A stretch of 64,000 nt of DNA from Carallia brachiata (GCA_021464245.1 JADCRB010000124.1:310001-374000); one strand, 5' to 3'. Counted from the stretch's first letter, positions 40,152-52,989 are shown. Numbers and translations are program-made. The notes: generated from the letters alone by a model not told the origin.

Positions 40152-40186
<35 letters not shown>
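40147..40186. repeat. (AT)n microsatellite
   Basis: TATATT units followed by about 15 uninterrupted TA repeats. Confidence 0.95.
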
Positions 40187-40188
<2 letters not shown>

Positions 40189-40553
40189 TTTTTTATTTTA
40201 TTCTTATTTTTATTTTTATTTTTATTTTTTTAAGTTTGAGATTTGAAAGAGACGAAAAAAGAATTTCTAACCCCTTCTTGGATATAATATCAATGAACTA
40301 ATTGTTTTAGCCAGTTAATTTTTTTTTAAGGTATATTTTTTTTTACCTTAATTGAACGAGGTTTAATTATTTTATTGGCACATAGTGAGGTCAAAAATTA
40401 GTTCCCTTGTTTATGCTCGAATTATTTCCCCAACACGATGCATCGGTGCATCACATTGTCTTCAGATAGGAAAAGGTTTTGGAGTTCTTTTCTTGGTATA
40501 AACATAGCATTGCAACAAGGGCTCCAAATACAGAGCCGTAGGACTTGCCCTGT

Positions 40554-40665
40554 AAACACTAAACACTAAACACTAAACAATTTAGGATTTAGGATATTAA
40601 ACACTAAACCCTGAACAATTTATGTCACATCACAATTTAGGATATCAATCACTAAATACTGAGCG
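40554..40665. repeat. Telomere-like degenerate heptamer repeats, inverted
   Basis: Four overlapping copies of the 7-mer CACTAAA, one base from the plant telomere unit CCCTAAA, are followed by TTTAGGATTTAGGA, a variant of the opposite-strand unit TTTAGGG. Then come CACTAAACCCTGAA and a second, weaker round (ATTTAGGA...CACTAAA) at 40635-40656. Short and degenerate. Confidence 0.5.
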
Positions 40666-42319
40666 TCCTGTAAGATGAGATAGGATCATGCAGAATTGGC
40701 CTCCTAGTTAAAAAAGGGGAGCAACAATTGTTTAGCTGATAGGATTTAATCTCCAATTGAAACTAAAGATACATTATTGCTCTATGTATCTAGAATTTTA
40801 GTACAAAATGTGACACAATTCAAAAAAAAAAAAAAAAACTCGTATGGTTGCTCAAATCTTATTTCCATGCTGAGGTGATAGAATTAGATTTACGAAGTAA
40901 TACGAATGTACGATTGGTTAGAAAGGCCGTATAATAATCACTCCTTTTTTTTTTTTTTTTTGGGTTTAAACTTTAAAGCAAAAGAAAGATGCCGTGAAAA
41001 CTCAATTTTGGCGAACTCCTGCTGGACACCTGCTCGTGCGGTGCGGGGACGCCGCAGCAATAGTAATCCAGACCCCCATAATAGACCCCTCCATAATTTT
41101 AGCAAGTTAATAAGATGATTCTTAGTTTTATACTTTGATCGTCATGCAAGTACGTACAAATGCTTTGGTCCTCCATGAGCGACTAATTTGCCTAATCACT
41201 CACGACTAGCCTAGCCGTAAGGGTGATTCGATTGCCCTTAGGTGCATTCCATGTTACAATTAATGTTTTAAGTAGAGGGCACGGCAGAGATTAATTTGTC
41301 ACGTTAGCAACCTCATCAGGCTTTAGCTGAGGGAAATTCCTGCTCATCGAAGGTTAGCCTCCATATAGGATGTTACTTAACTCTACTGGTTGTCTGTTAA
41401 ATTTCTGAATCCGAAATCTCTTGTAGGCTGTAGCCTGCTCGCGTGGGTTAATATTTCACTGACCACTAATCAGCCTAACAACTTGGATGCTTTATTAGTA
41501 AGCATTGAAAGAGGAAAGAATGGCGCGTAGGCCTTCCTTGCAAAGTTATCCAGCTAGTGAGACCAAACGTGATTGGGAAACAAAAAGGGCTGACACCCAA
41601 TTTAAAGCTTTCTTTCTTTCTTTCTTTATCTGTGGCTTTTGGGACCAAAACCAACTCACAAACTCAGGCCACTGAATGTCCTTCAAAGGTGACATTGACT
41701 CAACCTTACATTCTGCCAAGGCAAAAACTCAACTCAATCCAATGCTATCCCCACCAGCCCCCACGCGAAGGTATACAAAATTTGAAAGATCCTCTTTTAA
41801 ATTATATGCGAAAATTTCAGTCCCTTGATCCCTCCACTGTCTATAAAAAAAATCGCACTCTTATTATATACTTTGTTTGTGGGACTTTAATAATTTACTA
41901 AAAGATGCGCACAAGAAAGGATAAAAGTGTTCTTATCCTTCTCATTCTGACAATCTGCCGGTCCTCCATCATTATTGTTTTTGTTATCAATCCAGTTTTT
42001 ATGTGTGTATGTCTGTACATATATTATATGCTTTTTTTTTTCCTGTCCGAGTGGATTTTACACATACAAAAGAAAAAAACTTTACTTGGGTAGTTGGGTT
42101 TATATTTATAAGCAAGTAAGTTTTGGTTGCTTAATTATTCATTAGCAAACTCTTGTATGATTAGTGACATGTTGCATGTCAAGAAAGCAACTTCTGTACA
42201 GTGAGGAGCATTCCATCTTAGCCTCGTAGGTGATAATTTTATATCCATGAAATTAAATCTATAAATCACTTAAATTAACAAGTCAATATTCAAACAAAAA
42301 TACTTACTAATTTTACTAT

Positions 42320-42447
42320 CTTTTTTAACGAGTAAAGTTAACTCATAATTTAACATTATTTAAATATTATTTTTAATTTTTTTATTTAAATAATTCTACT
42401 TATTGTGTGTATAAAATTATGAGTAATTTATACTCACTTAAAAAAGA
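42320..42447. mobile_element. Second MITE-like family, copy 3, clear inverted ends
   Basis: The left end CTTTTTTAACGAGTAAAGTT, continuing to AACTCATAATTT, matches the complement of the right end (CTCTTTTTTAAGTGAGTATA, continuing to TTACTCATAATTT). The interior contains the family sequence in reverse orientation. About 128 bp, noncoding. Confidence 0.55.
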
Positions 42448-44014
42448 GTAAAAATAAAACCTCTTCAACCAAAACCTCAAATATAAAATTATTTACCTTT
42501 TCACATCTTGAGCTCGCATCTTTGAAACCAGCCCCGTGGGTCTAATTTTGTTTGGGATAACTTTGATCGAAAGCGATGCTGGTAAATGAAAGAGAGAATT
42601 TTTGTTAACCATTACCCTCTCATGTGTCGTATGGAAGGTCAGCGTTAATAAAGGTTGAAAAAAGATTGGACCATCTAAGTCTAAGGAATTGGGTACTATA
42701 TATATGTTGAATAGTACGCAAAGAATTTTGGCGTCCATAGGATTAGAGGGTGCAACCATTGCATGATTGCGTTGAATTAGCCCAATGGACCTGTATCAAA
42801 CTTTTGGTAGTCGCCTAATGGGGTATTGTGGGAGATAAGAAAATTCCTGATTTTGTATTCTTTTTCGCTTTTTGAGGAGGATAAGAGTCTATATATATAT
42901 ATATATAGAAAAAAAAAGATTCCTTCTATTACGCTAGATTAGTAGAGGGTAAGTTTTTTGGTAGTTAAACGTTCAGTATTCTTTTTTTTTTTTCGGTTTG
43001 TGTTCAGTATTCATTTTTTGTTCGCCATCTCCATTGAAAAAAAAAAAAACAGAGAGAGAGAAAGAAACGAAAAGCAATCACTGTGGAATTATATGCATAT
43101 TATATCCATGCACGACAATGCTTGCTGTCGTTGGAACTTTCTTGGCATGTTCTGGCCATAATTTGTGTAATACAACCTTGAGTCCAAAATGTTGGTTTTG
43201 TTTGGATTTTTATTTGGTTTTATTTGGATTTGACTGGTACTAATGGACACACTGCATCAGATCAAGGCTTTGATTTTATAATTGACTGATTGTTTTTAAT
43301 TAACCGCGTACCCCTTTTCCTTTTCGTTTGGGTGTTGTTAGGCAACTCTCTTTTTGACTGTAAGGAATTTAGGATGCACTTTCTCTAAGAAAGTAGTGAA
43401 GCCATGAGGACCAAAACTATATTAGATTCTTGATTTGATTCATTTTCAGTAAAATCAAGTTAACTCAATGATACATGGGTGAAAATAAAAACTTTAAGTA
43501 AGACTCAATGACTACAGAAAATAATAAAAATAGATATGTGTAGTTGTATGCTACACCAGCAAAAATGTAAGTCTAATGAGCACCAAACTACATTCAGACA
43601 ATGTGACATTGCGCATCTGGTCACTCTTACTCATTTCCTATTCTAAAATGTAGCCCCCAATTAACCATTATTCCACATGAAAGCATGTTTATTTATGAAT
43701 GGTGCCATTGTATATTAGGATTCCTCAATGATTACTAATTTGCTACTGTATTTTTCTGTGGGAGCTCCGACTTTTGGAGGATCTGGTATTTCTCTTAAAA
43801 AGGAAAAGTTACATAGAAATATAATATTAGTATAAATTTGATATGTGAGATCTAAATTTTTAAATTGTAAAAAATATATTAAATTTAAAAATAATAAATT
43901 ATTAAATTAATAATATATTTGTATACTTACGAACACACCATTCTCTTAAATTTAGCGGTGGTGTTTTCAATTTAAATAAACTAATCTTTATTTGGCTTGA
44001 TGAGACTATCATCT

Positions 44015-44061
44015 CGCTCTCTCTCTCTCTCTCTCTCTGTCTCACGCGCGCGCGCGCGCGA
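44015..44061. repeat. (CT)n-(CG)n compound microsatellite
   Basis: About 12 CT units, then a CACG step into a tract of about nine CG units. Alternating CG tracts can adopt Z-DNA and are rare in methylated, AT-rich plant DNA. Confidence 0.9.
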
Positions 44062-44534
44062 CTCAGAGTGCTGGTGTGTACGTAATATCCTCATTATTCC
44101 CCGGAAACGACATGTTAAGTCTCCTACAAAATATTGCTTAAAAAAAAAAGTCTCCTACAAAATAGGCTTTAATTAAGTTAAGATAACTATCTCTATTATC
44201 GTTAGACGATGTATCAGTGGCTAATAAAAAGAGATATCCATCTTAAAAGACCCACCGCCACCCACAAAATACAGTCCCTCCCTGCATCTTTTGATGACGC
44301 CTTGCATCCATAAAGATGCCACATATAAGTTGGAGTATGACTAGCTTAATCATTTGCGGCCTTTAATTACTTGTGTGCATATGTCTGAAATGAATTATTT
44401 TATACAGAAAAATTGTTAATCGTTTTTCAGTTTCTTGGTTAAGATGTTGACACGAACCGATTAATGCTTTTCAATCGCTGCTCCTTCTAGAGAAAGTACC
44501 CAGGGATGTGCAACGACGGAATCCTAAATTCCTA

Positions 44535-44760
44535 ATACTACCGAGCGGCGTAGTTCAGTAGCAAAATCACTGTAAAAGCAATCATTCAATCAAAGGTTTG
44601 AGTATTTTGAGCTGTAAAGTGAAGTTAAATATACGTTTGATTTATATAATTTTAAAGAGATTAATAATTCTTAATAGATATAGTGAAATTTACTTTTTTA
44701 TGTTTAATATAATAGTCAGATTACTGTGCAGTGTGCTCGATATAATTTTTCTATAAGAAC
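44535..44760 (+). mobile_element. Possible tRNA-derived SINE fragment
   Basis: TAGTTCAGTAG at 44551-44561 resembles a Pol III A box and GGTTTGAGTAT at 44595-44605 a B box, 33 bp apart, a tRNA-like spacing. The following AT-rich body is uncharacterised and no target duplication is obvious. Confidence 0.3.
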
Positions 44761-45059
44761 TTTGGATAACCCTTATTTTCCCATTTTTAAAATTAAAAAA
44801 AAAAGAATCCTAATCTGTACTTTATGATGGTTCTAATCCAATATCAACACAAGTTAATCCCCCCCCCCAAAAGGAAAAAAAAAAAAAAAGAACTTACTTC
44901 AACACAGAGTCACAACCAAGAAATAATGGAGAATTTAGAATTGGTTATCGTGTAATTTTTTGATCACTAATGAGAATAGTCAAGCCGCATCAAAAAGAGG
45001 GGGAAAGTGTGTCGCTCGACGCGAGCACGCTTGAGTGCGCATTGCTTGTATCATACAAT

Positions 45060-45250
45060 TTTTTTTTCCAATCTTTAGTCTAGTGGCCGAGAGTCCATAC
45101 TTAAACATCTAAGCATTTAAGAGGAAAAAAAAACTGTGGACTAGGTAGAAATTTGAATCCTTGTTTGGTGTGATGGGGTCACTACCCTCACCGATCGAGC
45201 AATTATCGTGACGAGAAGGCTCTCATAATGATTAAGTGTATTTATAGTAC
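45060..45250 (+). mobile_element. Possible second tRNA-derived SINE fragment
   Basis: TAGTCTAGTGG at 45076-45086 is A-box-like and ATTTGAATCC at 45151-45160 is B-box-like, separated by 64 bp that include an A-rich insertion. It is not a functional tRNA, since the acceptor stem is not recognisable. Confidence 0.3.
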
Positions 45251-45735
45251 AAGGTCCAGTCATTAGCCCATACTAACCCCAAAAATTAGCAATCACAAAG
45301 TCACAAGTGGGCCAAGCGGACGCCTGCTCCGCATGTCCTGTAAGCGAACCATTTCAGCCACACATAATTGCTTAAACCCTAAAAGGAAAGGACCTAAGGC
45401 ACATTTCAATATTGAAGATATCTGGACCAAGCGGGCCAAGCCCAAACATCTGGTCACCCAACTCAGAAATGAATTAATGCTGAATTTTAGTGTCTCAAAA
45501 TGAAATCAAATTAATAATTTTAAAAGTAAAAATTAATTATATTTAAAATGAAAAAATAATATTTTTTAATTTATATTGTAAAAACTATCAATCTTACTTA
45601 AAAAAATACAAATCTTAACATTAATGGTCGTGCATATATCCACCACCATGATGCACCATATAATTAAGGATTAAAATAAAATAATGAAGAAAAAGCAGGC
45701 ACGTAAGCTGATGAATTTTTAGCATCTCCAGTCAG

Positions 45736-48700
45736 TCAGCAGTCTATTGTCCTGTCCTGAGGCCATCCAAACTCCTCCAAGAATGCCAATATGACCCCAT
45801 TTGACCAGCCAAAACCAGTCTGGATTACAACAACCCCCATTAGATCGCCAGTCTATTCTTTGCATGAATTCAAGTGTATTGATCAGTATAGAAATATCAT
45901 CTATAGTTGTTACCTGGGGGACGTATTCGCCACCTCCTCCAAACTCTCCACACTTATCAACATTGAATTTTTCGTGTATGGCTCCTGTTTTCTTGTATAC
46001 TGCATAGTTTGTTTTGATCCACCTGACGGCTATATCTTCTGCCAAAGATCTTGCTTCTTGAGACCCAGATTTCACCAGGCCTTCAACTATAATGTGCTGC
46101 AGTGGCGCCCAACCATTCGGAAAGTCCCTGTTTGTGCATCTTATGTTTGGTCAGGTCTCACGTAATCTACATACAGGCAAAAATTAATGGAAAAATGATG
46201 AGTTTTTACAAGAAGTTGCGAACCATTGTTGGCCTGAATTTGTTAAAGAAGTGGCAATTCCAGCAGCACGAAGAAGGCTGGAGCTTTTAAGACTTTTCAT
46301 AAGAGTCTCCACCAGACTAGAATCTTCACATAGCGCATTGTCGAAATTATCATTCTATTTCGGTTTTAAGTGCCTTACAAAATAAAAGCAGAAAGATGTG
46401 CCTGACTGCAAGTTTCTTAAAGTGGAAATTACGAGTCTCAAACCTGAATTGAATAAATCAATCCACAGAGGAGAAAAGTTTGAAGGAAATGCATTATGAT
46501 TCTGGTTTGAAGCTTGCCATGCTTGAGATTCCTAGTAATGAAATAACAGAAATCAGGAAGAACTGCGGAAAAAGCTATGGCTATGAGATTTTTCATTTGC
46601 AAGAATACGATACTTTGCATGTATTGTCGTTAGTGAGCCAGTAATCGAGCCACTGTCCCGCCTTGGCGTTCCAGAAAATCGAGTTGATTGCCTTTTTTCT
46701 CGCTTCTGAAGCTTCTGAAAACCTCTCTGCAGTGCTTTTCTCACCAACTACATTTGCTAAGAACGCAATGTCTAGTTCCATCTGGGCAAAGAGATCCAGT
46801 GGCTCTCACCAAAAAATTCAATCTATCTACTTTGAATCTTTTCCACCAAGTGCTCAGAGCCATACCTTGAGTATGAACACGTTTAGATCAACAGGTAAAA
46901 TCGACGTGGTAGATAATGTTGTGAACTCTGAAGAATTCCTGTAAAAAGAAGTCCAAACAATTGAGACACAACTTTACATTACATGGACTCTTAATTTGGG
47001 ATGTTATCGTGCCTATGTACTGCAAATTATTTTGTCAACTGTTGAAGCTCTCCTGATGCTACGAACTTGCTAGAATTTTTTTAAGGACACAAACAACAAA
47101 CACATGCCTAAGTACTGCAAAGTAGCAGCATTATGTCCGTTCAATACATTCATGCATCCAATCATTTTGTAACTAAAATGGAAACGAAGTCATCGTTTAT
47201 TGGTGTTACCTCATCCATCTTGTGCTGAAATCCCATCCAGATTCAGCAGTTGAAGACACTTCTCGGTAGAATCGCTGTTTCTCATCATCAGACGAGAGCT
47301 TGGAAGCAGATTTCAAATCCTGACAATGGATTAGATTACAACCTTGAATTATGAATCTTTTCTGTGCACTTCACGTGGCACAGATTACCCTTTAAGACAA
47401 CTAAGCTCAGGTAAGAACAAACCAATGTTAAAGACTCGGGTCTGGGTTTGTTCCACTGAGCATAATATCGACTTAAGTTGTGATTGCAACCATTGGCATC
47501 CTGGATTATTACTCTATGCATGCCTGTATCAAGAAAATGCAACTGTTCGAAAACGAGCCAACAAAGGTGAAGCAAAGAATAAAGCAGAAGCAATATCGGG
47601 TATTACCAGAATTCCAGAATTGATGTTCTTTTACCAATGCAGGCAGAGCCTTCTTAGCCAATTCCACATCTCCAATCCTATGGTAAATATCGGTAACCAT
47701 TGCACTCAGGAGGAGGGGTGGTTCGCTGCAAAATGCAGCTCCAAATTTGCAGTTAACAGAAGCCACTCCAAATAATTTTTTTTTAAAATAAAAAAAGGCA
47801 CAGCTACAAATAGGAAAAAGAAAATAACTGGTAGTTAAACAACTTAATTTTCAGTGCAGAAGATAAATCACGACGATAGAACATGAGCATCAGAATGCAT
47901 ATAGAACAGTGGTTGCAAGCAAAGGTATCCCACAACTGTGCAAACCGAATGCTTCCCGAGACCTCAACAGTAGGAAACATTGGATGTGATTTTTGAGTAA
48001 TCGTTTGTCAAAAGACACATTGATCAAGAATTCAAGCACGTTACATGATATCTCATTGAAAAGCCAATGATATCAGCCCACAGAAATTGGGCAAGCTTGC
48101 TGCTGAAACAGGCTTACATAGATTCTGATGAGGGGAAAGAGCAAGTATTGCAATCAAACATAGAAACTTCAAAGAACACAGACAAGAATAATTAATATCA
48201 TCAAAAATAATTGCAAGTAGACAAATACGCAGAATCTACAAGCATATTAATTACCTCCTGTTGGTATAATAGGCCCGTGCACCATTGAGGACAAAGCCGT
48301 ATTTATCTATCATGGATATCAGATTAGTCACAATTGCTTTTGCAGTGTCATACATTTTACTTGCCATCAAGCCCCTGCAACGCACGATCAGAGAAGTTTC
48401 ATAACCCATTGCCATCAAAGCCCATGAACTAATGTAAAATCCAGAAAAATATGAACAAAACAGTGTAAAAGAAACATCCTAATAAGTCCCCTGAAAGCTA
48501 CAAAATCTAAAACATGCCAAAAAAAAAGGAATCCATAACTAACCTGATTACCCAATAAGAATCCCAGTAGTAGACCTCCTGGAAGCGTGACCCCGGAATG
48601 ATCACCGGCTCCGGCAAGCGAACCAGGGTATGCAATTCTGGATGAGTACTGACGGTATCAACACTTTCCGGGACAAATTCTTCCACAAGGAATGAACCTC

Positions 48701-49146
48701 CAATGCCCATGCCCTCACCTGGGGGTTCTTCGCCTCAGGCAAGAACCCTTCAGGCTCTGGAACAAAATCATTTGGCTTGTAAACCACCAAATCATCTCCT
48801 GCACCATTAAAGTACGTTGCTATAAACTCCTGCAACGACTTGACAGGGACGACACCATTCGGTTTTCTTGGAAGAGCTTCAAAGGCCTCCTTGGTCACCG
48901 AAAGGTCTAACTTTAATGGCAAATCAACGTACTGTTTCGGGTCAAAGTCTTTCTCTCCAAAAGTATTGAGTGCAGCTTCTTGTAACCTTTCAAGGAAGGC
49001 GATCAAGGGCGTTGTGGCCACCACAGGGCCAGTATCGTTGCATGCAGACAAGGCTTCCGTGACAGTCATAGTTTTCATCGACAAAAAAACAAAAGCCATA
49101 CGAGGGCGGCGGCCAGATTAAGGTTTTGAGATTGTCTGCCTGCCAT
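45736..49146 (-). CDS. TRE1: Trehalase (glycoside hydrolase family 37), one clear and one likely frameshift
   Basis: Minus-strand exons: 48544-49146, 48255-48374, 47607-47725, 47423-47523, 47210-47319, 46866-46938, 46614-46781, 46444-46531, 46224-46323, 45914-46127 and 45736-45819. Trehalase splits alpha,alpha-trehalose into two glucoses; plant forms are plasma-membrane or extracellular. Both signatures are present: PGSRFQEVYYWDSY and QWDFPNGWAPLQH (its Trp codon split by an intron), plus GGGGEY. By family knowledge the catalytic acid is the Asp of SGWDFSTRW and the base the Glu of IHEKFN. Exon 1 breaks at 48660-48662: after NLSRKV the conserved DTVSTHPELHTL is in another frame; one base restores it. 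The Met at 49099 gives a 577-residue frame with no signal sequence. The Met at 49146 begins MAGRQSQNLNLAAALVWLLF, a good signal sequence, but needs one more base at the A7 run 49083-49089; with it the protein is 593 residues. Confidence 0.92.
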
Positions 49147-51958
49147 GAGTTGAGGACTGGTCTCCGAAGAAAACATGATGACGGGGGCAATTTATATATA
49201 GAAAAAAATGCGTATGTAAGGACGAAGGAGGCGTCACCGCCAGAAGTTGGAAAGCGCCGGCGAGGGGAATAAGGATGGATGGTTTACGAATGGCTGGACT
49301 TTGGTTTTTGATGAATAATAAATTATGAGTTTGATTTTGATGCACTTGACAATGTTTTGTTGGAGATCAATTGCAAGCGAAGGCTTAAATATAAAATATC
49401 TCACATGGAACGAGGAAGAATAGTTCAAGCAAAATATAAGTGTGACTCATAACCTATTAAACTGGGCTTATAGATTTGTTAAAAATGTAGTTAATGGCTC
49501 AAACTTCTACTTTTCAATAATCGCTCGCCATTATTGAATCTGAGTTCACAAATGTCCGTTGCACAATTTTCCAACATGCTTTCTGTGGGATCCAGCCAGG
49601 GTTTCACCAAACTAATCTCATAACTCTAATTGGATTGGAAGTTTATGTACGTCCTTTTTCTCGCCAAACAAAAGGATTTTGAATGCCAATCATCTGTATC
49701 CGTTGTAATTACAGAATAATAATGCTCTGTTATTTTGCCCCCTCTCTTGACTTGTATATTCAGGAATAATAAACAGAGCCTTCACGAGGATTTACCCAAC
49801 CATGCTTTTGTCTTTACACCCAAAAAGCTGTCCCAACAATTCAATTTTTCCCGGGACGATGAAGAGGTAGGCAAGGCTCTCTTTTGGAGGACGTGGGGAT
49901 GGAATGGAATGGAATCGTCAATTTCCCAAAAACAAAACGAGAAATTCTAAGTAGTCCGCACAGGCAGTGGTGACCTCTTGTGCCCCGTTATGGATGAATT
50001 ATACGGTGAGGTCTGTTATGGATGAGTTACATAGTAGTGTTCAAACAAAAATATAGATTGCAACAATCTGTCCCGGTGACTCGTTAGGCAACAGCTCAAA
50101 CTCAATCTCAATACATTAAAAATAGCTGCAATGCAACTTCTTATCATTTGATTTTGTTATTTGTAGGATTTTAACCAAGGGCACAACGAATGTACCCCCC
50201 CATTTAGTTCGCATCCAAGCCAGACACAAGGATTAAAGCAAACATACCTATGAGCATTATTTTTTCGAAAAAACAAAGCGAAATATCAGGATTATAGCAA
50301 ATTTATTAAAAAAAATTCATTAATTCTGTCACATGATTGCCGACTGAACATATCAAGTTTATATCTTCTTTTTTAATATTATTGAATTTTTTAATCTTCT
50401 AGATGTAATCGACTTTTCTTCTGTTTTTTTTTTCAATACATGAAAATAAATTTCACTTTTTCTATTTTGTTAAAAATAAAAATAAAAAATAAGAGTAATG
50501 TTCCCAATTTTGTCCGAAAACATTATGACCGATGCTCAAAAAAATACAGAAAAATCAAATGATTACAATAATCTACATTTAAATTGTATATTTTACTCCA
50601 CCAATGAATCCTAGAGCGTCCCAAATCTCGGAAGAATCCACTATGCACAAATTTTACCTTTTGGCGGTCTCAACTTTGACCAAATATGTAACTGTCTAAA
50701 GGGGTAGCCGGTGCAAGATTTTCTGTCAAAAGTTTCACTATCTACCTAAAAATTGCTCAGGTTTGGAAATTTCCTTGAGCGTGAGTAATCATCGAATTGC
50801 ACGTCAAAGGTAAAGGGTCGTGTTTGGCAAAGGTCAAACTCAAGAGTAGAGACTGACTTGTGGGTTAGGAATCTGTCCAAAACACAACGTCAAGGACACG
50901 TAACTGTGACTCACCAAAATGAAACCTGTTGGCACATTAAAAGCATTGGATCTACAAAAAGTACTGGAAATTTGTCTGATGAGACGCCAACTCGAATGGG
51001 AATTTAGGTTTCGACTGTACACTTCAAAGTTAGTGCTAATAGGAACCGTACGTTAGCTATTAGCAAAAACATCGGTAATCAATAAGAGATTCAACTTCAA
51101 GAGTTCGCTCAAAATTGTTCTAAATGAATTGCACTCGCCAATAGTTTCTAAATCCTCGCCGAAATGAATAACGGAGATAATCGATCACCGCAGCCTTAAT
51201 CCATTGCCAGACCAGGTCCCAATACAACATTATATCTGCAGCTTAAATCCGGCCGAAACAGACCCCCATCACAAATTGAGCCATTAGAAGCCCATGAGCG
51301 CATTTTTTATTTTTTTCTCTTGTTATTTAAAGTTGGTAGCTCAAGGTTATACATATATCATATGTTCTTATCGAATCTATACTCCAAAATCAAAGTAACT
51401 TCCGTTTGTATGTCTCATTCAATTTAACCTACAAGAAGAGTCCTCGCTTGAATCCTGTTAGACTCGAACGAGCCTTCTTTAAGTCGCAGATAATAATTGT
51501 CGAGTTTGAAATTAACACTCTGTATACACAATTAAACTGAAAATCGGTATAAAAATATTAATTCGAAATTAGACATAAAAGAGATATATTAAATTTCCAT
51601 CATACTACAACTTTTAATGATAGAGCAAAGGTGTTGATAAAATTATGAAAGAAGGATAGAACTCGAACTCACTAGCTCCAAATGCGTCATATATTTTCGA
51701 GTCCTCAGAAGGCAGAAGCCCATCAGACCATGAGTTTTTCAAAACATGAGCTTTGTCTCCAACTTGGACTTATGAATAAAAAAAAAAAAACCAAAAAAAA
51801 GAAGAAGAGAAGAAAGCTCCTCAGAGAAAGTTCAGTTCCACATAATTAAGCTTCAGCAATTGGAACAAAAGAAACAATAATATTCTCTTCTCTTCGCTCA
51901 TCACAGGAGCTAGTAGCTATTTTCTCAATATTCATTCAACTTATGGACATATGAATCA

Positions 51959-51977
51959 CCCCCCCCCCCCCCCCCCC
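51959..51977. repeat. C19 homopolymer
   Basis: Nineteen consecutive C followed by A-rich DNA; length is probably unreliable in the assembly. Confidence 0.95.
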
Positions 51978-52959
51978 ACAAAAAAGAAAGAAATTAAAAA
52001 AGGATTGCATAAAAGGAGAAAATCAAGAAAGAAATCTAATTTGAGAAAAGTGTTGAAGAAATTAAAGTCAAAAAGGAACCCTAACACCGACTGATCTAAC
52101 CACAGTTTCGGCCGGCTTGTTGGCGACGACGCGTCCGATAAAAAGTAAAAAGTTGTTGTTCGCCGAAAGGAATAATATCTTGTTCTTATGTAGGGACTAG
52201 GGACTATGGAGGCTGATTAAGAACAGAAAGATTGGGCACCAAACTTCCTTTTTTTTTCTAATTTCTTTTTGGCCTTTAGGGCTGTTAGAGCAGGTACAGA
52301 TACAAAGATAAATTATATAAGTAAAATTTAAACTTTAAAATTGATACGATTGATAATTACTATTTTTAATCACTTGGCTTATATGCAAGGCTTATATGCA
52401 AGTTTAAAATATAATACTCAGAGACAGATGATGGTTGGATTTGGGCTGGACCGAATTCGATTCAGTGGAGCCCAAAAGAAATGTATAGTCCCTAAGCTTG
52501 CCTAAATAATGAAATAATGTTGGGCACACAAAGAAGCCCATGCAAAGCCATTTTTTAGGCACATCTTCAAAATCCACGAACATTTTTATGTCTAACAGAA
52601 AATCAAATTTGTTCTTCTGTTTTTTTTTTTTTCTCCTCCCAAGAAGTGCATGCTTAGATTGTATCTATTGTTTTATCAAGAAGAATGTATCTTACAATCA
52701 ATCATGGAAAATAATTCATGTCAAAAAAAATCATGGAAAATAATTAAATTAAAAAAAAAAACACAAAGAAAAATGATGCATCTTCTTAACTTGAGTGAAC
52801 ACGGGTTAATAGTCAATTATCCCGAGTTATCACCCATTTAGATAACCAACCAACTAGTCCGGCTGGTTATCTGTCCTCTAAAATGGAGGAATTGTAGCAT
52901 CTGACACTCGGGTACTTTAAGAATACATGTTTCAATAAACAAGCTGCCAAAAACAAAAG

Positions 52960-52989
52960 GAAGAAGAAGAAGAAGAAGAAGAAGAAGAA
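52960..52989. repeat. (GAA)n microsatellite
   Basis: About ten GAA/AAG trinucleotide units; no coding frame is attached. Confidence 0.95.

Larger units (their letters stand above)
37518..45735. other. Long gene-poor intergenic region
   Basis: About 8.2 kb without a supportable gene. The first roughly 400 bp are the dehydrogenase promoter and leader. The rest holds microsatellites (37767, 40147, 44015), a telomere-like degenerate tract (40554-40665), a MITE-like element (42320-42447) and two possible tRNA-derived SINE fragments (near 44551 and 45076). Frames of 60-115 codons show no recognisable family. Confidence 0.6.
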
